Shown piece by piece: positions 48,205-59,418 of a stretch of 64,000 nt of DNA. Every line of letters begins with the position of its first letter. Positions within the stretch are counted from its first letter, which is position 1. The notes below the pieces were generated by a model. The model saw nothing but the letters and a program-made list of their open reading frames with translations, was not told the DNA's origin and ran no database searches. Where the stretch lies: assembly GCA_035771165.1 (NCBI GenBank), contig JAWNZC010000367.1:534501-598500 (forward strand), written 5' to 3'. The position numbers and the translations under genes were made by a program. The DNA is from Paragorgia papillata (taxonomy: Eukaryota; Cnidaria; Anthozoa; Scleralcyonacea; Coralliidae).

Positions 48205-48605
48205 CTAACAACACAAGACTTTAATAGACTTGCAAATTTTGGCATTTGTATGACCCACAAGCAGACGGTTCGATTTCAAAAAGAGTTGGGAATGGATTTC
48301 GACAAAGATGTCAAAACATGGAAAAAAACGACGGAAGACCATCAAAGCGCACTTGTTTTAGTGCGTGAAATTGTCGAGAAGCAAATTCCTAAATTATCAG
48401 AGAACGACATGCAAATTGAAACAGTTATGTCATTGGCCAAGCAGGACTTGTGCAACTACGCCACATACTCTGATAAATTGTTTGAAAAGTTCTCAGAAGT
48501 TTTGGGAAAGTATTTTGGCTCAGACTGGCAAGGAAAGAAGCTGACAGGTGATGATTTACTACAACTAACGTTGAAATTGTCAAATGAAAGACCTGCATCC
48601 TACAG

Positions 48606-49360
48606 GTAGGTTAATTAGCTTAATACTGTGGATGAGAAAATAATTCTACTGTATGCTGATGTTATTTGGACACTGATGCATGCATATATATTATATATAT
48701 ATACAGTATATATAAATATCCAAAATCAAATCTTCCTTAGATTCCTAGAGTGCTCAATGGCCTTATTGGTCAGAGCTTAATACTAATAATAATAGACTGG
48801 ATGCGTTTATACAAACATTTTACTTCAAGTTTCTGGAGGTGTTCCTCCGTCTTCAGAAAGTTTGAAGACGGAGGAACACCTCCAGAAACTTGAAGTAAAA
48901 TGTTTGTATAAACGCATCCAGTCTATTATTATTATTAGTATATATATATACATATATATATATACACAGTATACCAAAAAAAACATAGCAGTTTGATTTT
49001 TGATTTTCCCCCCAAGATTTTAAATAGCCTAGTGACAAGCCATGAGAAAAAGTGGCAAGTGTAAAATAAGATATACAATGAAACTGCTATTAGTTCTTTT
49101 GGTAATGTATGTATGTGTGTGCATGTATAAGTAAATAAATAAATAAATGGTTTATTTCAGATATAAAATGGCACCTTCAAGGTGAAATACTTTATATTTA
49201 CAGAATGGATGTTAAATAGATAATCAAAGAGCTAAAAACTAACTACGATTAAAATTTAACTACAGGTTATCGATTTGAATTAAAATAGCTAATATTCGCT
49301 GGGGAAAAATGTATGTATGTGCGTAAAAAATGTATGTATGTACGTATGTACACATATAAA
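48606..49360. other. Intron of the DUF6589 gene with hairpin and microsatellites
   Basis: Contains TA runs, a 159-bp palindrome at 48782-48940, a second TA run, AAATA repeats (49130-49148) and GTAT repeats (49100-49350). The exon expected before 49361 is not recognisable. Confidence 0.6.
48782..48940. repeat. Palindrome of head-to-head hammerhead-like motifs
   Basis: Arms of about 77 bp. Each outward-facing strand carries TTGAAGACGGAGG, a short loop, then CCTCCAGAAAC, i.e. the CUGANGA / stem II / GAAAC order with C3 changed to U. It is beside TA microsatellites like the copies at 36.4-36.7 kb. Confidence 0.6.
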
Positions 49361-52274
49361 AACCAATCCATTCACTGGTGCAACCAATTTGCAATCAAAG
49401 ACCGCATAGTACCAACTGAAAGTCAGCTAGCAGACCACTCCCACTCCCAGAAACCACTGTCTGAGTTGTTACCTAGCCAGGAAGTGATGATGGAAATAGA
49501 TAAAGATTTTGTAGTTCTTGTATCCCGAGTTATTACACTATACCTCACCAAATTTAAGTTCCTAAGACCAGTTGTAGTACACAACATGCCCCACCAGTAC
49601 ACTGAAGAAACTAGAAAAAATCAGAAGTGGTAAGATACACAAGCATTTTTAGTAATGTTTATAAAAGCCAGGTTACAGTAGACTGGACATAAACCAGAAT
49701 GTACTGTATTACCATCCCTTGTAGGGGCTGAATTGTATGATAGTACAGTCTAACAGTAGACTAGACAATAGGCCCTTGCAACATAAGTGTAGAATATTGG
49801 GCATGGCAAATGGACATTTCACATGAGTAATTGTGAGCCACAAGATTCTCTCCTCTTGTGACCTCCCTGCCTTCTGAACAAGATTTTATTGCTTTTTTTT
49901 TATCTTCAGTGTTCACTTGGCCTTGAGTTCCTGAACCCAAATGTGGCTTCTGAAATGGCACAAGTTCTTATGAGAGATCAAGATGCTTACATTCCTGTAT
50001 TAAAGCAAGATGAAAAAGTACTGTGGCAAGATCGAATCTTTTTCGATGGTGACCAGCTAACAGAAGAAAGAGCAAGGAATGTACAATCCATTTTCAAAGA
50101 TGGGGACAATGCAGTTGATAGAATTGAAGGACTTAACCCTGTACATGCTGATTGGCATGCCAAAGTTAATTTGTATCAGGTAATGTTTTGTGTGATGGTT
50201 GTTTTACAGCCTCATTCACACGACCGTGAACTCTCTCTTAATGGACACCTCTTCTTTATAGATTATTTACTTAATAACTCTCTCTAAGATGGACATCTTT
50301 CTAACACAGTTAGAGTCAGCCCGAAAAGTGCTAGTCTCCCCCACAGTCGTATTCAGGGAGGCAGTAAAGGTACCTATAGAGAGAGTTTGCTATACATATT
50401 TAATTTGAGAATATACTTACATGTATAAATCAGCTTGAAAATTAGTTTTATTTTTTTAATATTACCGGTAGATTGAAAACAAGTTGTTCCTAAAAGAATC
50501 AGCAAGTGAAATTGGAACCACTCAAGCATCAATGAATAGGACAGGAAAAACTAATGCTAAAAAGGGTGCAGATACTGATTTTAATGCACACAAGGACTTC
50601 CATGATCGAGAGGTTGAAGGACATATTTTAGCATCGTTTATAGTCTTTGCTGGAATGGAATTCATTGAGGGTAATAATTATTATCATTAATGTATATGGC
50701 AGTGGTGCTGAGAGGTCCGAATACAGAACTCTTGCAAGCTGATTGGTTCATAAGTGGTTGGATATTTCCCATATCTGCCCACTCAGAGCTGAAAGATATA
50801 CTGTAAAAAATTTAGTGTATCAGAGATAAAGAACCCAATTACAAATGCACTTTGATACTCTTCATAGTAAAATTCTGCAAAACTAATTACTACTACTTAT
50901 TGACCAAGCGTGAGGTCTGTACTAGTGAAATATTGGACCTTTGTTTTTTACACATTTTTTCTCATACTTTTGCAGTTTTTTACTATGAAGTGTTTTACTA
51001 CTGTGGATTTAGCACTGCATCACGTTGCATTGTCATGAAAAATGCAATACTTATCATCTCTTGTAATAATTACTATTTTATACAGATGTTCCAGCACATA
51101 TTACATTGCCTTTGGTCTCCACCAGTAAAGAGGAAAAGAGAAAATGGTTGCATGATACAACACATGCGTATGTCAAACAATTTCTCTTCGTATCATATGA
51201 ATTATCAGAAATTACAGAACGAGTGCAAAGGATACAGGTTGACCAATTAGCAAATGGCAAGAGATACATCTGTGAAGCAGGGTGTGGTCGTGTATACAAG
51301 ACTAAAGTTACAAGGAAGAGGTATGTATATTTTTGTGTTTTGAAAATTTTGATAATTATTTGTTGCAACTAATTGATTGTTTTATATTCGCAGACACTAT
51401 AAACAGAAACATCCTAACTTTATTCCTGAACCAGTCACTCCAGAAGTTCAACTACCATCAGGCAAAGTTGAGGGTTGGCTTGCTCCTATTTGAAATCAAT
51501 GATGCTATCAAAGAGGGTGATGGTGAGCGTATTTTCAGGTTATACAAGATTGCTTTGCTCTTGTATAAATGTTATGGAAGTACAAAGTATTCTTATACCA
51601 CTTTGCTTTTCCTTACCAAAGTCACTGCTCTACTGCCCAAGGTTAAAGCAAAGAGCTTAACATGGAATCGGTTTTGTAATAAACATGGCAGAAAAGGGAG
51701 AAATGTCTCCCTGGATCTTCATTTGGAGCATTTGAATGGATTTATGAAAGCATGTGTGAAAACTGTAGGAGCAAATCTTACAAAAGAGTCCGCACAACGA
51801 ATTGCTCGATCAGCAAATGCAATGGAATACATCATTGATGGCCTTGATGAAGAGAGTGGATGTAACGGCACTAAAGCACATCACAAACTTAAAAACCCAG
51901 CAGAAGCAGTTAAACAAATAACAGCTGACTTACTCAGTGTGAAAGCATTTCATAAGATGAATGGAAGAGAAGGATACCAATCTTTCCCTAAATTTAATAG
52001 TAATCTTTTAGCAAACCTTGATTACAATGAACTGTACAGATGGATAACGGAAAAGTTTCGTGTCTGGGAAACAATGTATGAAACAGATTGAGTTGGAAAT
52101 AGTACTGCAGACTACAGTGAGTACTGTACAAGTAGTTACATGTACCACTGATACTGTAACATTGCAATTTTATGTTTTGTAGAATTTTTATTGTAAATAT
52201 TGTTTATATTGGACAGTCAATGTATATAAGTGTAATCCATTTACTAGTGTAATTGTTTAAAGTATGTACAGTAT

Positions 52275-53496
52275 TTAAATAGATGCATGGCCCTCATCAA
52301 TTGTGTCCAGGTCACTATCACTGTTTGAAGAATCAAAATAACTTTCAAAGTACATATCTCCATGATGGCCACTATTTACTTGATTTGGGACATCTGTAAC
52401 TTCACTCAAGTTCTCCGCTAAAGGTATGTCATCTAACACCTCATTAATGATAACTAGGATCACTTTAGCATGTTCTAATGAGAAAAGAGGCATAGTGTTT
52501 GTAATATATTCAAGCGTTTACATTGCAGCACATTTTTCAACAATGTTATTTATTAGATAATCTGACATGCCATGTGTACTTTGACCATCAAAGAGAAGTA
52601 TCCCATCACTACTTAGTGATGCTTGATACTCCTTAAGTGCCTGAAATAAGTCTTCCTTCTGTTCTGGTGTGACTGGCCTACTGATGGGTATTTGAGGATT
52701 GTTGCAAATACATGTATCTTCAAACGGAAATAAAACTCTGGTGCAATTACCGTTCCTTCAGGTCCACATTCACATTTCTTGGCACAATTGGAGCAACACA
52801 ATTGCATTATACCTACAGTTTCTAGTTCTGCAGAAAGTGGACCAAAAAGAGCTTCACGTAAACATGTTTCACTCCTAACAAATGTTTTGATTTCTGGTTC
52901 ACATCGTGCTAACTTTTGGCCATGAAAAATTACAATGTTGTGACTTAAAGTTCCATTGCGGCCAGCTCTTCCAGCCTGTTGTATATGGTCAATTAAACAA
53001 TAAGCTGGACCCATATGTAGCACATAGTGTACATTAGGAAAATTTACTCCCATCCCTAATGCTGAGGATGCTATCACCACTCTTGCATTTCCATTACCTT
53101 TCTTAAAGCTTTCCATTACTCTAGTCTTGTATTTTTCAAAGGTCATGGCGTGATATGTTGTCACCAGCCTGTTTGATGGAATTTTTGGTAGGTTAGGCAC
53201 ATATGCAGAATCACGCAGCTTGCTCAGAATATACCCTTGAACTAAAGCAATGTCATTGTATGTGTTGCAAAATATTATAGTGTTGGGTGTGTCTATGCCA
53301 TTTTCTTTGATGACATTTACTAGCCAATCAAGACTTTCCAATTCTTTTGATCGGATTGTTGATATTGTTGTATATCGGATGTTTTTCCTGTCTGGACTGA
53401 TACTAAATACCTTTGAAGACTTCATTTGGAGTTTCTTTACAATAATATTTTGAAGATTTTTTCCAGCTGTGCCAGTCAATGCAAGCATTGGGACAC
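52275..53496 (-). pseudogene. RecQ-like helicase, exon 3 (helicase C domain and tail)
   Basis: Acceptor attag at 53497. In order: VPMLALTGTAG (motif III), TIIFCNT (IV), IASSALGMGVNFPNVHYVL (V), QQAGRAGRNG (VI with the arginine finger), then CCSNCAKKCECG, a short Cys cluster where RecQ proteins bind zinc. A one-base shift near 52760 moves the frame to LFPFEDTCICNN. The tail continues to EKCAAM, meets a TAA at about 52514, and resumes in the same frame (TMPLFSLEHAKV) to 52275. So the catalytic part reads through but the C-terminus is broken. Confidence 0.8.
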
Positions 53497-53827
53497 CTAA
53501 TACAAAAGGAATAGAAAATTGTTTATTAAACTTATAAAAAATACTTACATATATTGTCCTACAAAAATAAACTCTAATGTGTTTCACGATAATCGACATA
53601 TTAAAACATATAATTAATAACACATTTAATAGTGGCAAAAACAATAATACACTAAAGCTATTTTATATAAAAATGTGGGTTTTTTTTATTATAATTATTA
53701 TATTTATTACTATTACTACTATTAATATTACTGTATTACTATTTGATTATTATTATTTTTATTACGATTGCTATATATTACTATGACTATGACTATGATG
53801 ATTATTAGTATTACTATTATTACATAC

Positions 53828-53919
53828 CCGCCTTGCACAGAGATCGAATGGTTGACAGATTACCAAAATCTTCTCTAAATGGAAGCAACATTTTCTTGCC
53901 TTTCTTTTTCTTGGCTCCG
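53828..53919 (-). pseudogene. RecQ-like helicase, exon 2
   Basis: A 92-bp exon, acceptor tatag, donor GGCGG/GTATGT. Encodes a basic GAKKKKGKK segment then MLLPFREDFGNLSTIRSLC, the stretch between motifs II and III. Phases fit both neighbours; the codon spanning the first junction would give Cys where Trp is usual. Confidence 0.7.
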
Positions 53920-54044
53920 CTATAAAACAACGAGCAATTCCATCAGTTAACTGTGACAGTCGCTTTCGTAAGGTTTATACAATATCTACGTCTAAACATA
54001 GACTGTCTATGGTCTAAACAATAAACAGGAGAATCCACCAACGA
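53920..54044. other. RecQ intron 1, left of the nested element
   Basis: Short unique intronic sequence up to the fold-back element. Confidence 0.5.
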
Positions 54045-54891
54045 ATGGACCTTTTACCTTTTAGGAAAAACCCGCAATGCATTCGGGTAGTTGGGTATCA
54101 CTTCACTTCCAGGTGAAATGGCTGCCGCGAGGCGAGCACTTTTACTTGGAAGAATAATTGATTAGTTTTAACCGCTTTTAGCTTTCGAGAGTAAACTTTA
54201 CTTATTGCAGCATAACTAGGGGGGTATTTACTACATTCTGTGGAAAAGGTAATGAAGTTACTGCAGTCGTTGTCGAGAAAGTCAATTCAGAGTGATCGAC
54301 TGAGCGAACACGATTCGAACAAAAACATTTATGAAGAAAGGTCTGTGCGAGCGTTTGCAGGTGAGTAAGCTTATCAAGTGGCGATCAATAAAATATTTTG
54401 CTATGTGGATATTTGTTTGTAGTTTATCTGTACAGATCGTGTCGTTTTTGCAATTGTGCACGTCTCTTTAATGCCTTTTTTCGCTTATTGAGACTGACAA
54501 AGTTTGGCCATGCTTCCGATCAGACGTTCGATAAACAATACCCCTACTAACAATGTTTTGGTTCTGTTTTGGCCCGAAAACTAAGCTTGTCCAATGAGCA
54601 AAAATTCAGGTTTTTACAAGAACTGCAACTCAAAAGTGCTTTCGCGAGTTTTGCAGCCTTGTTTTGCTTATTTTCTTTGTGTCTTGATTCGTCTCCTCCC
54701 AAGTAATTTAGTAAGTTCTAAAATATTATGCACTTGTCAAAGTTTAGCCCCAGGGTAGGGGGGACGATCAAACCCAGGGGGGATTTGACATTTTTTGAAA
54801 ATTTACTTCAAATTCCTTACCCAGGTGGCAAACATTTGTGTCAAATAAAGAAAAAAAACTTTTCTGTGGTTCCACCATTGTATCAATAGAA

Positions 54892-54924
<33 letters not shown>

Positions 54925-55124
54925 TGGGGGGTGGGCAACCCACACGGATATTGACTTTGTGGGGGAAAATTGTCAAATTCCCCTGCAGTAGAATAGCCTT
55001 GTTGGTCAAAATACCCCTCCCTGGGAAATATCAAGTGCTGAAATATAATATTAAGATCATTTTGTGTCAAAAATCCCGTCCCTCGAGCTTGTCAAGAAAG
55101 TCAAATTTCCCTGTCTTGAGAAGT

Positions 55125-55156
<32 letters not shown>

Positions 55157-56507
55157 AGCAATTGATTCAAGGAGAAACAACATTAACAGCATAATAAAGC
55201 AGTCAGTACAAAATATATGTGTGGTAGTCTTCAGGTAGGTAGTCTTCAGGTAGCTGGACATTTTTAATATTAACAAATGAATAAATGATGAACTAGGCTA
55301 GGAATAGCAATGCTAGAACGTGTTTACAGCATCCTCCTTTAATACCAGCCTTACACATACCGTAGTTAGCACAGACAATTTCTTCAGTTATTTGATTCTG
55401 TTTTGACAGCACCAGTAGAGTTGTCACTGGCTAATTCAGTTCCCAGATGCTTTTGCAACAGCTCATAGGTAAATAAAGGTGGAAGAATTTCAAGTCTCTT
55501 GTCCATTGCTTTGTCTCACCTTGGCACAGTTTGTTGCCTCCTTCGAAGTGCAAGGTTCATCCTTCATATTAATAAATTATATTCTAACTAATTTAACTAT
55601 TTTAATATTATAAATATATTCCTAATATGTATATACAGTACAAATATTTATAATTATTTCATTTAAAAACTATTCAACTATCAACATGTTTAACAAGTTA
55701 AGCCAAACACTACAAATGTTATTTTAGGTTAAAATATTATATTACTGTAATAAGCTACATACTGTATTAACTAGGTTGTATTTATAGTTCTAGAACACTG
55801 CACAAACACAAATAAAGTTTATATTTATACCTTGAGTTTTTACTAATATCTAAGTAACTAAAACTATTTGAGAAAAGTTCAATGTACACAACATGTACAG
55901 AGAAAAACTCCCCACTTTTTTTTTAATATTTAGTAAATAAACAATGTTGAATTTAAATTATTTTACGACATATTAAAACTAATGCACCTGTCAATGTTAA
56001 GCCCCAGGGGACAGGGGATGGGCAACCCAATGGGACGTAACAACATCCATGCCCCAGTGGGTTAGGAATTTGACAAAAACAACCATCCTGAGAGAGGGGA
56101 TATTTGATAATTTTGTGTGGGAGTCTGGTGACCACCAAGTATTGGTGGTGTATAAATCTGATAGGTAAATATGAGCTGTTTTTATTGTATTTTTGTGTTC
56201 TATTATCACCCAGGTTGAAATTGTGCTCAGTTTCTTTGACAATATCAGTTTAATTAATATTCTTTGTTAGTTTGTTGACCGATACTGTATTTAGATGGAC
56301 TGGAAACTGCCCTCTTCAGTAGTGCAAGGTTTGAAATGGGCTTAAATGTTCTTGAACAACCACAAGAGTAATTAGTTTGGGTTTTCTAGTTTATCATGTA
56401 TTTGTAATATTAAAAACGTCCAGCTCCATGAACACTGCCACATACATAGATTTTGTACTGACTGCTTTATTATGCTGTTAATGTTGTTTCTCCTTGAATC
56501 AATTGCT

Positions 56508-56539
<32 letters not shown>

Positions 56540-56739
56540 ACTTCTCAAGACAGGGAAATTTGACTTTCTTGACAAGCTCGAGGGACGGGATTTTTGACAC
56601 AAAATGATCTTAATATTATATTTCAGCACTTGATATTTCCCAGGGAGGGGTATTTTGACCAACAAGGCTATTCTACTGCAGGGGAATTTGACAATTTTCC
56701 CCCACAAAGTCAATATCCGTGTGGGTTGCCCACCCCCCA

Positions 56740-56772
<33 letters not shown>

Positions 56773-57620
56773 TTCTATTGATACAATGGTGGAACCACAG
56801 AAAAGTTTTTTTTTCTTTATTTGACACAAATGTTTGCCACCTGGGTAAGGAATTTGAAGTAAATTTTCAAAAAATGTCAAATCCCCCCTGGGTTTGATCG
56901 TCCCCCCTACCCTGGGGCTAAACTTTGACAAGTGCATAATATTTTAGAACTTACTAAATTACTTGGGAGGAGACGAATCAAGACACAAAGAAAATAAGCA
57001 AAACAAGGCTGCAAAACTCGCGAAAGCACTTTTGAGTTGCAGTTCTTGTAAAAACCTGAATTTTTGCTCATTGGACAAGCTTAGTTTTCGGGCCAAAACA
57101 GAACCAAAACATTGTTAGTAGGGGTATTGTTTATCGAACGTCTGATCGGAAGCATGGCCAAACTTTGTCAGTCTCAATAAGCGAAAAAAGGCATTAAAGA
57201 GACGTGCACAATTGCAAAAACGACACGATCTGTACAGATAAACTACAAACAAATATCCACATAGCAAAATATTTTATTGATCGCCACTTGATAAGCTTAC
57301 TCACCTGCAAACGCTCGCACAGACCTTTCTTCATAAATGTTTTTGTTCGAATCGTGTTCGCTCAGTCGATCACTCTGAATTGACTTTCTCGACAACGACT
57401 GCAGTAACTTCATTACCTTTTCCACAGAATGTAGTAAATACCCCCCTAGTTATGCTGCAATAAGTAAAGTTTACTCTCGAAAGCTAAAAGCGGTTAAAAC
57501 TAATCAATTATTCTTCCAAGTAAAAGTGCTCGCCTCGCGGCAGCCATTTCACCTGGAAGTGAAGTGATACCCAACTACCCGAATGCATTGCGGGTTTTTC
57601 CTAAAAGGTAAAAGGTCCAT
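54045..57620. mobile_element. Fold-back element with ~1.24-kb near-identical arms
   Basis: Arms 54045-55293 and 56383-57620 begin ATGGACCTTTTACCTTTTAG and are reverse complements with only scattered differences (for example A8 versus A9 near 54855). Each arm holds several CACCTATCAATGTTAAGCCCCAGG repeats. The 1.1-kb loop has one short protein-like stretch (- strand, about 55520-55395, KRLEILPPLFTYELLQKHL) ending in a stop. No transposase seen. At most a 2-bp AT duplication. Confidence 0.8.
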
Positions 57621-57696
57621 TAGTAAGCTTATATACTAAAAAGCTTATACATGACATTAATACGATCTGAGGCAGGTAAATTTAGACTGTACTTAC

Positions 57697-58171
57697 CACG
57701 TTTCGACTGTATGACATTCATCCACCACAATTAACTCCAAACTCTCGTTCAATTTATTATTGGTTTCTTTCAATAAGCTCTGAAATTTTGGACAAAGAAA
57801 GTCTTCGGCAGAACCGAAGACTATATTGTATTCAGCGCCACGGTTCCGTTTAGAACGTTATCTTCCATCGACAGTTTAATCGCAGAAACCCCGAGATCAT
57901 TTAGTTCATTCAATTGCTCTGCAACAATGCTTTTTAGAGGCGAAATTACGAAAGCCATAGCTCTCTTGTTGGTATCATTCGACAAGCGTTCTTTAGTCAA
58001 TACAAATAACTGGTAAATAAGGCTTTTCCCAAACCCTGTAGGGAGAACAGCCAAAACATCGTTACCACTTAACAGATTTAACACACTTTCCTTTTGCTCG
58101 CGTTTCAAAATCGAAACATTGGGAAATTGTCTAACACATTCGTCGATCAAAGAGACTTCGAAACTTGCCAT
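57697..58171 (-). pseudogene. RecQ-like helicase, exon 1
   Basis: Start chosen at MASFEVSLIDECVRQF (58171), the first ATG followed by RecQ-like sequence; the frame runs further into the terminal repeat but has no ATG there. Motifs: LPTGFGKSLIYQ (Walker A), ISPLKSIVAEQ (Ia). A one-base shift near 57838 then moves the frame to NIVFGSAEDFLCPK and VVDECHTVETW (motif II, DECH), ending at donor ACGTG/GTAAGT. RecQ enzymes unwind DNA 3' to 5'; here the protein is presumed to assist transposition. The gene as a whole has two shifts and one stop. Confidence 0.8.
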
Positions 58172-58276
58172 CTTGTCCACTTCCAAATCACACGAGTCAT
58201 CAATCACATAATTATTAGGTGTTATTGTGTTAATGAGATAAAGTTTCAGCCAATGAGAATTGTGCGTTGTCTGAAC

Positions 58277-58329
58277 AACGCTCCCCGATTTTATGAATAG
58301 AATGTCCACAGTCCCTTATTCCCTTCTCC
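58277..58329 (-). repeat. Right terminal inverted repeat of the DUF6589/RecQ element
   Basis: Complement of 47028-47080. The helicase start lies 106 bp inside it. Confidence 0.8.
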
Positions 58330-58578
58330 TTCTCCTTGTTGTTTGTAGAATGAAAATGTGGACCGTGAAGTATATTCTACAAAGTTTTACCAGAGTATAA
58401 AGAGACCTGACAGAGTGGCACCTTACAGAATCTTGAAGCCAAAAACTTTTCATTTTAGGAATAACATATGGCCATCATTTTTTTTCAATTAATTTTTAAG
58501 CATAAAATATGTGTCCCTGGGCTCATTGTTAACTGTTATTACATATACACTGGCAGATATTATTCTTGTACATATCAT

Positions 58579-59376
58579 CTATATGGTACAGGTAGGTACA
58601 TGTCCTTTGTATGGGACTCCAGAAGGGTTTGGCCACCTTCTCCTGACATCATTTACCACACAGTTGGGCATAACTTCTCTGACATCGTCAATAAATATAC
58701 CAAGTTCACTTTTCCTGTTTACATAACATGGGTTATGCCAGAGACCAACTTTCTTTAGGAGCTTGTAGAACTCTCGGTAGTTTTTGTAACGCTTGGCGAT
58801 ATTTTGTAGACGTGGTGGCCCATACGCCATCAGAAAATTGGCCTTGTGCTCACCAGGTGAAGTAATGCAAGGATTTTGCAAGCAATACTCGCATGCTGCA
58901 GACGAATGAGATTGCACACCATTTTCAGGGTTGTCAGTCTGTAAACGTCCCAGGTTATATTCTTTGCAACGTTCTGTTTTTATACAGATAGCAGAAGAAA
59001 GTTTAATTAACTTATAACTTTGAATTGAAATATTTCACAAATATGTTTTATTACCTGTATTTTTCTGATGTGTCTTGACCTTCGCCACCACTGTCTGCTC
59101 GTTTTCGTTTTCGTATTCTTGTTTCTTTCAGGACTTCTCCTCCAGTATAATCCAGAAATGACCGCAGTGCTTCAAGCTCGGAAGAAGGAATAGAAACGAC
59201 CACCTAAGATTGTATATATTTGTTTTGTTATGTGCATTATTTAATATTAGCATAATTCGTTGGTCCGAATCGCCGATGCATATCATTTATATATTTTGTA
59301 AACAGTAAAGGATTTGTAGAAAATAATAAAAGTTATTGATTCTCACCTTGACATTTGCGTTGTCTTCTGCCATCAT
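58579..59376 (-). CDS. Small three-exon gene, P2X7-tail-like Cys/Arg-Trp domain (uncertain)
   Basis: Exon 1 (59376-59347) is ATGATG plus eight codons, ending GTCAAG/gtgaga. Exon 2 (59203-59055) encodes SIPSSELEALRSFLDYTGGE and a basic KETRIRKRKR. Exon 3 (58973-58579) encodes CEYCLQNPC, KRYKNYREFYKLLKKVGLW, DVREVMPNCVVNDVRRRWPN and a stop. The last block resembles the domain of cnidarian proteins annotated as P2X7-like (an IP-x-C-V...IR...P pattern), by general pattern only. The exon 2-3 junction as read is out of frame by one base, so it may be a pseudogene or use another site. An LTR element starts 43 bp before the ATG. Confidence 0.45.
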
Positions 59377-59418
59377 ATAAAATAATTTCGAAACCAAACC
59401 AATAGTAAACGAAACTTG

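Larger units (their letters stand above)
47237..52091 (+). pseudogene. Zinc-finger/DUF6589 protein, probable transposase
   Basis: Exons with canonical sites: 47237-about 48140; 48175-48605; about 49361-49629; 49910-50179; 50472-50670; 51086-51320; 51394-52091. The N-terminus has a ZAD-like CRVC...CGKC pair. The middle has FNRLANFGICMTHKQT and SIHWCNQFAIKDR; then FDGDQLTEERARN, GLNPVHADWHAK, a C2H2 finger split over two exons (CEAGCGRVYK, HYKQKH), and the C-terminal DUF6589 block LTWNRFCNK, LDLHLEHLNGFMKACVKT, SAQRIARSA. Damage: a palindrome replaces about 60 codons near 48165, an exon before 49361 seems lost to a GTAT microsatellite, and a one-base shift lies near 51480. Mobilising the element is the inferred role. 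Confidence 0.7.
47028..58329. mobile_element. Large DNA transposon with DUF6589 and RecQ-like genes
   Basis: Terminal inverted repeats of about 53 bp (47028-47080 and 58277-58329) match except for a few bases: GGAGAAGGGAATAAGGGACT, then GTGGACATTCTATTCATAAAAT. Two genes start about 110-160 bp inside each end and converge, their stops only about 184 bp apart (52091 and 52275). A 3.6-kb fold-back element is nested. No target duplication could be read with confidence. Some Academ-type elements are reported to carry a superfamily 2 helicase; whether this element belongs there is not decided by the sequence. Confidence 0.7.

Noticed and set aside
54768..56897. Several 60-150 codon frames with repeated peptides
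   Set aside because: They are mirror images across the two arms of the fold-back element, in CCCCAGGGTGGGG-type repeats.
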